From: Exobasidium rhododendri
Lineage: Eukaryota > Basidiomycota > Exobasidiomycetes > Exobasidiales > Exobasidiaceae
Direction of reading: 5' to 3'
Assembly: GCA_026210745.1 (NCBI GenBank)
Contig: CP110632.1
Location: 3,595,001-3,659,000 of the forward strand
DNA length: 64,000 bases
The translations under genes were made by a program, and so were the position numbers. Below are positions 54,887-64,000 of this stretch, piece after piece; position 1 is the first letter of the stretch, and each line of letters begins with the position of its first letter. The notes beneath the pieces were generated by a model that saw only the letters and a program-made list of their open reading frames with translations, was not told the origin of the DNA and made no database searches.

Positions 54887-55432
54887 CTACTTGGATGCAC
54901 TGTCGGCCATCTTGCAAGCTACTATTCGCGCTCGCTCGACCGGCATGAGATCGCCATTATCAAGCTTCAATTGGGCGTCCTTTACGATGAAAGTCCAGAC
55001 TTCATCGCACTGCCGATAGGTATGCAGGTGGCCCTATTATACCAACGAACGATGGAAGAAACGCCGGGAAGTTTAGAAAAATCGCGAACAGTCAGGGCCA
55101 TTTCATACAATTCAGTCCATTCAAACCGTAACAGCGCACCTTCAAGTTGCTCTTCGCTTTGACGTTCTTACTTAGTGTCTCGGCAATTGATCGATCAAAT
55201 TGAGTGAGAACTTTCATCGCCAGGACTGGATTAATGTGACCAGATTGAATCAGTTCGTCCAATGCATCAGTGAGCTGCATTCCAATGCTACTCTCCCGCA
55301 AAAGGCACGAATGAGGAGAGCATCAACTCTTTATCAGCGACGTCGCCATTTCAGGCATAGACGAAGGAGATACGCCACTTACCTGCTGCGTCGATAAAGC
55401 TCATAGAATTGGACATTTCGAGGCGCAGACAT
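54887..55432 (-). CDS. TOA2: Transcription factor IIA small subunit (TFIIA-gamma)
   Basis: Binds TBP-DNA in RNA polymerase II initiation. Three exons: 55432-55383, 55290-55140 and 55033-54887, total 348 bases (115 residues, normal length). Sequence blocks: [75 protein letters not shown], and [11 protein letters not shown] at the end. All are canonical for Toa2. The second acceptor (GGGAGAG) is weak but required by the protein frame. Confidence 0.94.
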
Positions 55433-55851
55433 GGTGAAGAGGGCAATAGTAGGATCAAAGCGAGCGACGAGCCGAGTGGAGCGTGATCGTAGGCCTACGC
55501 CAGGATGTGCTGTATGATGTGAGGCGACAGAAGAGGACTGAGGGGTGTGATACAGACCTGCCCTTTTGTCGTGGTAGAATGTCAAAGGGAGGAAAATGCG
55601 ACGAGGTCATCATATGTATACAAAACCCCCCTTATGGCAGCGCGTGCCCTGTGACTCCAAGAACCTGCTTCAGTCGCGTGACGCAAAAAGTCTCTAATAG
55701 AGCTCTCGAGGATGCGCAGGTCCAAGAGGAGGGGGACACCGTTCGATGTGCCCTCTTCGCAGGCAGGGCTTAAAGATACGATACTGACATATGTGATACA
55801 ATTGTAATGACTTATTATACAGGTATGTGTGGTACGGCGTATTCAATGATA
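55433..55851. other. Gap between tandem minus-strand genes
   Basis: 419 bases, TOA2 promoter and 3' flank of the SNF2 gene. Nothing recognised. Confidence 0.45.
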
Positions 55852-58800
55852 TCAGGCAAAGGTCACTTTCCTCCTCTTTACCTTTGCTTCTAGTGTCTGA
55901 TCTGCCTCGCTTTCCCTTTTGAATTTCCAAGACTTCCTTTGGAAAATGGCCGTTTCTGGTGAGATTGGAGGTGTTGGAAGAGGGACCTCCGATTTCTCCT
56001 CTTCCTTGCTTTCACGTCCAGGAAAGAGAACGATGCACGGAAGTATGCTTCGATCTACATCCATCGAAGATGAAGTGATAAAGGTGGGATTGGAGACGAC
56101 GGCTCTCATGGATGGATCCTCACTCAGTTTGTAGGTATTGGCCGTTTCACTGAGCCTCAGTACATCTTCCTCAAACGTGTCTCTGATGACGAACGTGACT
56201 GCATGGACTGGTCTCTTCTGACCTGTTCTCCAGGTCCTCTTCAGCGCTTGAACTCTCAAGCTCTTATCTAGGATAGGCTCCAAGAATACGGTGTGGTTGG
56301 CGCAGCTCAGATCAAGACCTCTTCCTCCTATATTGGTCTTCATAAGTAGCAACCGAACGAAGGTCTGTTCCGAACGGAACGCTTCGATGACTTCATTTCG
56401 CTTCTCTTGACCAGCACCAGAAGCATAGATGAAGTGTGGCAAGCACGCGATGTCGAGGGCAGTCGACACTTCGTAGAGCACGTTGTCCAGATTGCTGAAG
56501 ATGATTACCTTCTCATCCGGCGGCACCGTTGATAGCACTTGCAACAATCGGACTAGCTTCGTGCTGCTCGCACCACTGATGTGAGCTAGTAGTAGTCCAG
56601 AATCGCCTGGTAATTGCCTTCTCGTCGTGTAGTCCCGCACTGTGGACTCTAACAGGCTCATCTTGCGGTTGCTCCTGTTCTTGGAAGGAGATGCTCTTTT
56701 ACTAGGGGACAATCTATGGGATGAGAGCAATCCAATCTCAGCAGCCTGAGATGTATGCTCTCTCTCCGATCGATCTTTCCTGCTCTTGCTGACTTGATGA
56801 CTTTGCTCTTCATCGATCTTCTTTTGCTTCTGCAGTATCGATCTTCGGTGAATGTCGCCAAGGGTGACCAATTCTTCCGTCCTTCCCACTTCGCCATCTT
56901 TGAGCAATCCTGTTGCTTGCCGCTGCAGGACACTCCCGACGGCTCTCTGCATAGCCATGGCTTCTTCAGCGCTCAATTGCAAAAAGTCAAAGCAACTAAT
57001 CTGCCTCCTCCATGCTCCTACCACTTCTGCCTGCAGTTGTGCTACTCTGAAGACAACGTCTGCCCCTCGATTCACCCAACAGTCGTCATCCAAGGCCATC
57101 TGCAAGTGATGTATCGCCATCTCTGCCTCGCTTCTGTCGTTTTCACTCCATTTACCTTTCTTTTCCAGCTGCTTTCGAGCGTGGATTAGCGCTTCTCTTG
57201 CCTGCTCGCAAAGATCGGATCCAGCAAAGTGAAAGCAAGATAGCGACAAGTTCTCCATGATTGCTGCTAGATGTTTTCGATTGGAGTGATGGAAAAAGTA
57301 GTCATCATCTTCCCTTTGCGACCAGACCGCGTTTAAAAGGATGAGAGACTGCAGGACGTTGAACGTAGCTCTTTCGAGTCGGGTGAAGTCCAACTTTACA
57401 ACTTCATCCTTCAACGGTGGAAGAGGGGAGTCTTGTTCCACATCTTTTGCTTGATTACGCACCATGACTCGACTGAGCAATTTCCAAAGCCGAGTGGAAG
57501 AGTACACTGAGCCTTTCTTGAAAGGTGTCTCAAATTCGCTGTGCCAATTCAGTAACAGTGGGACGTGAAGAAAGTCATGCAACAAAGCTCGTAATCTTTC
57601 CAGATCCTTTCGCTCGACACTAGTGACTCCTCTGTGCCGGTGAAAGTCGGAAGAAGACGAGCTTCGGTAGAGATTCGATCCGACAAGCGACTCTGTAGGG
57701 GTTCCACTGATCACCCATCGACATTCCGACTTGATCTTCGAGGCCATTCGGACCATGTCACTATCACCTGCTGCGACATGGCCTTCATCGATGCAAAGGC
57801 GCTTGAATCTGCACCGAAGAAGTGGGCTCATGTCGTCTGACGGCTGGTATTTCTGAACAGAGGGACATCGACAGTCGATCGTTCGAGTCGAGCCGAGGTA
57901 AGGGCACTTGCATTGACGAGGCACGCTTGGCCAATTCCACTCGAGCGAACCTTCCTTGTCTTCCTTGCCAAGTCTTGCATGGCTGAGAAGAATTACATCA
58001 TAATCATTGGCCAGCTCTAGTGCCGAAGGAATCTGCGAAGTTGCATGAGGAAGATAAAGAACTCGCAGCGCATCTGGCTTTGTATGCTTTGCTATCTCGG
58101 CTTGCCACTGAGCCAGTAATGTTCCGGGCACGACGACTATTGTAGCAGCACTTAAGTATACTCTTACTGGCATCCTGACCACCTCTACTCTTGGCGTTCG
58201 ATGACCTCGCAAAGGTGGCCAAAGGTGATAGAATGGTGTAGCGCTCTTCAGTAGCGACTTCATCGCCCTTATATGGAATTGTTGCTCTTCGTTCGAGTAC
58301 TGCTCTGGTGCTATAGACGATCCTGACATGCGGATTTTATGAGCACACATGTCTCTCAAAGATGGAAGCTTCTTGCGCTGCAAAGACAACTGAGCTTTGT
58401 CGAATGGATGTCCGACCTGGTCTCTCTCTTTGAGTGGCTTTCCCTGCTCTTCCACTTGTGTCGAATAATACGGAATTCGCTCCAAAGCAATACTTTTCTT
58501 TGAGACAGGATCAAGCCCATGCCATTCTTGGTGAGGCCAATCTAGAGCCAGAGCAGTGGTGACAGCGCTCGCCATCTCATCCTCAACAGCAGACAGAGGT
58601 AATAGTCCCCTTGTAGACAAGATAAGTGACAAAATTTCCAGAGTCTTCCCCACGCCCATCTCTTCGCTCAATATTCCACCTCGTGCATCCGTTGCTCTGT
58701 TTGTCGTTTCAATTTCTCTTCTAAGTTCGAGCGTCGTTGGATGCAGGAAAAGGTGTCCAGCATCTGTCTTGATCGGTATCCAATAGTCAGATTTGACAAT

Positions 58801-59304
58801 CTCAGGCTTACCTTCTCGTTCCAGCATTCGATGAACGGAGCGGAGTTGGTATCGAAACATGTCCGTCTTGACGCCTTCAGGAGTAGGTGCTTCTAATGGT
58901 AGTGGCGATGGTATATGCTGGTAGATTTCGCCAAGGGAGCGTCCAGACTGTCGTCGAATGCGTCAGTGGAGGCCAGCTCATTTACGGCAATTCGTCTTTC
59001 TCAGAGCACGCACCATGGAGTCATCAAGAAGACGTCGATAGCCTGTGGCCTTCGCCTCAGGTTTTGTTTCACTCATGGGGACTTTGCTGTATTCTTCGGG
59101 TTCATGTATACGAGCTTCCTGCAAGAAATGCAAGTATTCATCTCGCCCTGCCTGACTAGGAGCGACATGCAAGGCTAACGATAGTATCTCTCTAGAAAGT
59201 CGAATGATGCCCGCTTCCTCTAGTCTTGCTACCAGCTCGACGAGATCTGTGTGCACTGACATGCGCCCCACCTCGGCCCAGCTACACACCGCCGTCGAGA
59301 CCAT
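55852..59304 (-). CDS. SNF2-family ATPase, RAD5/Irc20-like, no RING found
   Basis: Exons 59304-59014 and 58947-55852, total 3387 bases (1128 residues). An N-terminal helical segment precedes the SNF2 core. Motif I is EEMGVGKTLE; motif II reads LCIDEGHVAAG (DEGH). The second RecA lobe has KVIIFSNLDNVLYEV, NIGGRGLDLS and RTWRTGQKRPVHAVTF. A Cys cluster CKCP..CRCP lies just before motif II and may bind zinc. Unlike Rad5 or SHPRH, no C3HC4 RING is visible between the lobes. Yeast relatives (Irc20, Rad5, Rad16) act in chromatin repair and recombination. ATG 59304 is preceded in frame by a stop, so it is the likely start. Confidence 0.85.
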
Positions 59305-60501
59305 CCTACGTCGACGGAATCAGCCAGCCGATTGGCCTCGAGTAGTGTCCAAGGGGGAGCAGACTGATGACTAGCTTCATAGCAAGCAATCCAGAACAGT
59401 CCTGTGCAAGCGCTATGCTGACGACAAGGAGCGGTGGTCATCGAGCATATTCACATGGCCCAGTTCACGTCGCGTGGGCTCATGTATGTATATACATATG
59501 TATATCTTTGCAGGCCGCGATTTAATGCGCGAGCGTCCCTTCTCATATACCTTCTGCGCAGGCCACATGAGAAAGGGGACGCGAAGAGGCTGCTGCCCGT
59601 ATGGTCGAACAATGGCTGCGCGCGAGGAAAAAAAAGTAATTGATTTCGATTCAGATTTCTGAACTTTGCGGTGAAGTTTCGGGACTGGGCTCTCTTGTCA
59701 CCCTACCTCTACCTTGGAGTCCACTTCGTCGAACGCTGCCCGTCCTGATTTCAAGTCCTGAATCCAAGGACTTCAGAAAGTGCTTTGGATCACGCCTCCG
59801 TCCATTCCTTTCTCCTTTCTTTGGACAGGCTTGAATCACGACCCTCGTTCAAGTCGCTTCTTCCCACGTCCTGGAGGTCACGTCGCCTTCCTCACATCTT
59901 TCGAATTGACACCCTTGATCGCGAGTTCATTGGATTGCAACTCGGAATAGCGAATAGGGGACATCCAAGAGGAGAGCGAACAGGAAATCGGGCACTGATC
60001 AGTATTCGGTACTTTGAAATATCGAGTTCAAATTCTCTCGCCCTGACTCGACCGTAATTCACCCTAGTAGCGACCTCGTACGGACTTTATTGTCTTTCTA
60101 CTTCCCCGACCATCTGTCGTTTTTTTTCTAAAAAAAGGGACGCCTTCATTGCGCTGCTCTCTTCGTTCACGACAATTCAACGTTAGAGCTGTGACTGGTA
60201 CTCTATTGTATCACATCTACAGCTTTTCTCTCCTCTTCTCTGCTTCCTACAAGATTGCCACCAAGGTAGCGTAACGACTTTCTTTCGAATCTCGCCCCAC
60301 CGGAGTCTATCTTCATCATTCAACGATAAAGTCACAGCGCTGCACCATACCGTGGCCTTTGTGGTGGTCCTGCCTCCCTTGCTCGGTAGTGGCTTGTCGG
60401 TGCGCCTCGTAGCTTGACCTCACCCAAATCGTATCAAGGGCACTTTAATTTTGTTGCCAAGTGTCCACATTTGATCTAGGAAACTCTCCAGCACTGCCAA
60501 C
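59305..60501. other. Divergent intergenic region SNF2 / cyclin
   Basis: 1.2 kb. Contains a TATATG-rich spot near 59485-59500 and CT-rich leader sequence from about 60100, probably a long 5' UTR of the cyclin gene. No exon recognised. Confidence 0.45.
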
Positions 60502-63500
60502 ATGGCAATCTACATGACTGATGTGCCTGCTGATGCGGCTGTTTATCATCATCATCATCATCATCAACAACAACAACAACAACAACAGCAACAGCAGCTT
60601 CAGCCAAATCCCTATCGCCCACAGCAGGCAATAATCAATGCTGACGGTAGTACCATGGGACATGGCTACATGCAAGGAGATGCTGCCATGACATTCAATG
60701 GCGATTACCTTGGCAATAATATCTACTATCCACCTCCTCATGCACCAAGATTGTCAGCAGCAGCGGCAAGAGCTTCATCGATGGCTGCTATGTATTACAA
60801 TCCAACCCTTCATCCTCAGCATGCTTTCAGTAGTAATGTTGCTGGTGATGGGCCTTGGATGCCACCTCACCGCAGCGAACGGTTCAAAACTGCACCTTCA
60901 GCGTTTCAGCATCAGCAACTGGAACACCATCTGATGACACAAAATCATGCAGTCAAGGCACCTGTTCCTGCTTTTCATGCTAGTCATCGTGCTGTACCCG
61001 CGTATGGAGGAACGCAACAGCATTCCCAGCAGCTGCCATCGATGCATCATTTCCAGCCACGTCACTCCTATCCGGACGATCGACAAAGCCATTCTTTACG
61101 ACAATGGAACGGTCCGCCGCAATCCAATTTGACTTGGTCGTGGGAGGAACCTTATTGTGGTCAGGTATATCGTCCGGCTTCTGAAAAGACGCCGAATTGT
61201 AGTGAATTTCAGAGCAACAACTTGTCCTACTTTCATGATCCGAGCCAGCAGACTTATCAGTTGCAACAACAGCAGCAATTCCATCCCGGCAATGCCGTCG
61301 AACCTGCACCCCTTTCCCAGAAACACACGCAACCTCCACCCTCTACAGAATATCCTGTTGAGAAGGGATGGGATGACGGTGCACAGGGAAAGGTGTGGGG
61401 TGGTCAAGGTGGTGATCAAGGCACCGATTGGGGCCCTTCGTATCGTCCAGACGGCTATTCAGTCATCCCACAAGAGGGGTCCACCTGGTATCAATACCCA
61501 AACCAATACCAAAATCAACAGAACAACCATACCCAAGCACAACAACCTCGGTCTAGCGTTCATCATCAGACTCGCTGGAGTCAACTTGGTGCTGTCGACG
61601 ATCGTGCTCAGAATATAGATGCAGCGCAATGGACAAACCAACGGGGCCCATTTGGAGTAACACCGAGCAAGCAGACGTATTCAGTCTCCTCTGAAGCTGC
61701 GAATAGAGATTACCCCAATCGCAATGATGGTGCCGCGGACCATCGTGATGGCGCAAAAACGGACGATCAAAGGGCTCCATCCAACGACACAAAGAACAAA
61801 GGCCCAGCGCCTCCATCGCCCGATACTCTGGACCGATCTAGTGTGCCTATTTCCAACATAGGCGCAGAGATTATCTGGATCGCTTGTGCTGCCTTGTTGG
61901 ACCCCGACTTGCTAGGTGCCAGTGCTCGAAGTGACGCAGAAGAAGCGAGGTTCAAGGCTTTCGGAGCAGCAGACGTAACAGTCAGTTCGGAAGAGAGTAG
62001 TGCCAGTAGCTCAGAGCCAGGCACTCCGCCTTCTTCCTTTCCTACCTATCTTCACCACGATGACTTGTCGCAAACTAAGGCGGATGTCGAAGAGCGGGGA
62101 AGGAGGAAAGGGGGTCCATATGGACAGCTAAGAAGTCCCCTTAGTACTTTGCAAGGCTTGCGAGGCTTAGGCTTGAATCGCTCCGAGTCGACATTTGAAG
62201 TGTCGAAGCACAAAGAGAGTCACCTTTCCAGCAAAGTCCATTCACCGTCTTCCTGTCGAGCAGAAGAGTCGTCTATTTCCGGCGTGCTGAATCTGATCTC
62301 GCCATCTTGGAAGTGGAGCCTCAATGACGATAAATTGGCATCACTATCTTCCAGTCTTCGAGACGGAGCAAAGGTGAACGTGTCGCCTCTACAGAAGGCG
62401 AACACGTACAGCGCCATGAAGCGGTCGTCGTCGACTAGTACTACGCTTGGCGCAAGCGGCCTTACTAGTACGCACGGCGAGCAGTCGAACAGTGTTCACC
62501 ATCACAATTCTGCCGCCGCTCTTGGTAGTGAGGCCAGTCCAGCCTTTCGAAGATTTGCTCATCAAGTCCTTGCTCAAACCCTCGTTTCACCGACCGCTTT
62601 CATGTTGGCCATGATGTACTCTCTTCGAGTGCCTTATCTTGCCATTGAGATCAACAAAGACGGCATTGCTCAACTCGATCCGGAGGCTGCGGAGATCTTC
62701 GCCCAACCGCCTTCTGCTGCCCCTTTTAAGCTTTTCGCTCTTGGTTTGATGATAGCGAACAAACATTTGGACGACAATACTTTCCTCAACAAGACGTGGA
62801 ACGAAGTGACCGGAATCTCGCTTTCGGAATTGAATCGAATGGAGAGATGGTATTTGGAAAAGTGTAGCTACGAGGTCACCGTGCCCGAAGAACCGTGGGT
62901 TGCATTTCTCGAGAGATTAGCCTTTCGCACAGAAGGCAAGCTGCAAAAGTCTAATGAGGTCAAGCGATATAGATTGCCGTCAAAGCATCGACCTTCTGCT
63001 TCAGTGCCAAGTATCTCCAGCGACAGTAATCAGCATAGCTGTGCTCCTGCCAAAGTAGATGCGATCGGAACGAGCAGCAGCAACGAAGAAGCACACAAAC
63101 GGCTGCTCTTGAGCATCGAGGAGGCCCTCGTCGTTCTTGGTAGAATGGCACCGTTTGAGCTGAACAAGACCGACACACCAATTGCCTCTTCTGCGTCTCC
63201 TCCACAAAGACAAACCTTCCCGAATTCACCAGACATCAAAATGCAGATTGATGGTCAAAGCTCAATGTCCAATCATCAGCTCCATCATCACCATTGTCAT
63301 TCTGCTCCTGCACTGGCACTACATCATTCCGTCGGAGATGAGAGCGAAGTGGACGTCTTCGAAGATGAAGACGGGCCTTATCGGCCCCAGGGTGCAAGTA
63401 TACAATCTTCTTGGACTAGGTCAAACGTTCGCAAAGGCAGTCTGGATCCTGTCAACCTGAATCGTAGCGCATCCGGAAACGTCGCAACATCTACTTGGCA

Positions 63501-63621
63501 TAATCATCTACGGGCCGACTTGATGAGGAAAGAAGGCGGAAAGATGCAGGCTCCATTGGCACCCTCTGTCTTGCTTGACCTCCTCAACCGAGGCCAACAG
63601 TATGCTCATGCAGCTCACTGA
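60502..63621 (+). CDS. PHO85-type (PHO80/PCL) cyclin with long low-complexity N-terminus
   Basis: Single exon, 1039 residues. Residues 1-450 are His/Gln/Pro/Ser-rich with CAT and CAA runs giving poly-His then poly-Gln at about 60548-60600. Residues about 455-680 are Ser-rich. The cyclin box is at about 680-820: FAHQVLAQTLVSPTAFMLAM, LGLMIANKHLDDNTFLNKTW and GISLSELNRMERWYLEKCS. LDDNT, NKTW and SELNRME are hallmarks of PCL/PHO80-type cyclins that activate Pho85-like CDKs in phosphate, glycogen and morphogenesis control. An acidic patch EDEDG lies near the end. Which PCL type is uncertain. Confidence 0.85.
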   Translation: MAIYMTDVPADAAVYHHHHHHQQQQQQQQQQQLQPNPYRPQQAIINADGSTMGHGYMQGDAAMTFNGDYLGNNIYYPPPHAPRLSAAAARASSMAAMYYNPTLHPQHAFSSNVAGDGPWMPPHRSERFKTAPSAFQHQQLEHHLMTQNHAVKAPVPAFHASHRAVPAYGGTQQHSQQLPSMHHFQPRHSYPDDRQSHSLRQWNGPPQSNLTWSWEEPYCGQVYRPASEKTPNCSEFQSNNLSYFHDPSQQTYQLQQQQQFHPGNAVEPAPLSQKHTQPPPSTEYPVEKGWDDGAQGKVWGGQGGDQGTDWGPSYRPDGYSVIPQEGSTWYQYPNQYQNQQNNHTQAQQPRSSVHHQTRWSQLGAVDDRAQNIDAAQWTNQRGPFGVTPSKQTYSVSSEAANRDYPNRNDGAADHRDGAKTDDQRAPSNDTKNKGPAPPSPDTLDRSSVPISNIGAEIIWIACAALLDPDLLGASARSDAEEARFKAFGAADVTVSSEESSASSSEPGTPPSSFPTYLHHDDLSQTKADVEERGRRKGGPYGQLRSPLSTLQGLRGLGLNRSESTFEVSKHKESHLSSKVHSPSSCRAEESSISGVLNLISPSWKWSLNDDKLASLSSSLRDGAKVNVSPLQKANTYSAMKRSSSTSTTLGASGLTSTHGEQSNSVHHHNSAAALGSEASPAFRRFAHQVLAQTLVSPTAFMLAMMYSLRVPYLAIEINKDGIAQLDPEAAEIFAQPPSAAPFKLFALGLMIANKHLDDNTFLNKTWNEVTGISLSELNRMERWYLEKCSYEVTVPEEPWVAFLERLAFRTEGKLQKSNEVKRYRLPSKHRPSASVPSISSDSNQHSCAPAKVDAIGTSSSNEEAHKRLLLSIEEALVVLGRMAPFELNKTDTPIASSASPPQRQTFPNSPDIKMQIDGQSSMSNHQLHHHHCHSAPALALHHSVGDESEVDVFEDEDGPYRPQGASIQSSWTRSNVRKGSLDPVNLNRSASGNVATSTWHNHLRADLMRKEGGKMQAPLAPSVLLDLLNRGQQYAHAAH

Positions 63622-64000
63622 AGCTGTCGACTCTCGTTCGCAATTACATTTCGACCTTGTTCTTCTCTCTCTCTCCTTCTCCTCCCACCCTTCGGTACTC
63701 CTCTTTGAATCTCCAGTCTCTAATACTCTTTCTCGAAAAAAAGGCAAGCGCTGCGCTTCCAAATTTCTCGTTCTCGCTCCAAGCAAATCATACATAATGG
63801 TGCTTCTTATCGCGAACGGCCATCTCTTTTCGCCGGCAGAAGTTCCCTCGGAAACGACTTGCGAAAACAAACAGCAAATTCAACAACACTATCATGTAAA
63901 CGACAAGCGTAGTATTCTCCTGACCGGGGCAGCCCATTTAACGTCCTCGTCCTCAAGTCTTCAGCAGCTACACTAGCCTTTCCCCGAATACGTTTGCATG
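63622..64000. other. 3' flank of the cyclin gene to window end
   Basis: 379 bases: CT-rich, with an AAAAAA run at 63737-63742. No gene recognised. Confidence 0.5.

Overview
The window is nuclear DNA of a fungus, most likely a basidiomycete. It is gene-dense (about 30 protein genes in 64 kb). Genes are split by short introns (mostly 50-110 bp, GT..AG with GTGAGT or GTAAGT donors) and lie on both strands without operons. Intergenic gaps are pyrimidine-rich. Gene content (SHO1, RTA1, PHO85-type cyclin, SKT5-like Sel1 protein, PMP3, secreted Kex2-processed proteins) is fungal. Placement in Ustilaginomycotina is only an impression from protein style and intron pattern. No rRNA, tRNA, transposon, CRISPR array or virus-like gene was found.

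Layout. 1-9 kb: 5'-truncated wax-ester-synthase/DGAT-type acyltransferase; a PrxQ-type peroxiredoxin fused to a roughly 690-residue Ser-rich tail; a FYVE protein of the PEP7/rabenosyn type. 9-15 kb: a secreted tandem double-psi barrel protein, a 2-kb gene-free gap, and a Sel1-repeat SKT5/Chs4-like chitin synthase regulator. 15-25 kb: phosphoglycerate kinase, the CDK subunit CKS1, a cytochrome P450, a TFIIIA-like zinc finger protein, ISD11, and a LigB/DODA dioxygenase with an N-terminal membrane segment. 25-33 kb: mitochondrial ribosomal RNase III-like protein, eIF3g, two unrecognised membrane proteins, and UBC13. 33-41 kb: LCB2 (serine palmitoyltransferase), an RTA1-family membrane protein, a cytochrome b561-type protein, and SHO1. 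41-51 kb: an HSD17B10-like dehydrogenase, a TXNDC17-like thioredoxin, a CWF19L1/Drn1-like protein, a SET-domain protein, PMP3, a RAX1-like RGS membrane protein, and an unrecognised 262-residue protein. 51-64 kb: a possible ubiquitin-binding FW-domain protein whose gene model is unresolved, a secreted candidate effector, TFIIA-gamma, a SNF2/RAD5-like ATPase, and a PHO80/PCL-type cyclin.

Most genes are conserved housekeeping or signalling genes with no joint pathway. Loose functional pairs are LCB2 beside an RTA1 protein (sphingoid base synthesis and possible export), mL57 divergent from eIF3g (both translation), and UBC13 in the same window as a RAD5-like ATPase. I reconstructed exon structures by hand from frame, splice signals and protein similarity; all exon sums quoted are divisible by three. 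I found no convincing new multi-gene system. The most interesting items are single-gene architectures: the peroxiredoxin fusion, the degenerate second barrel in the secreted protein, and the CUE/UIM/FW-like locus.
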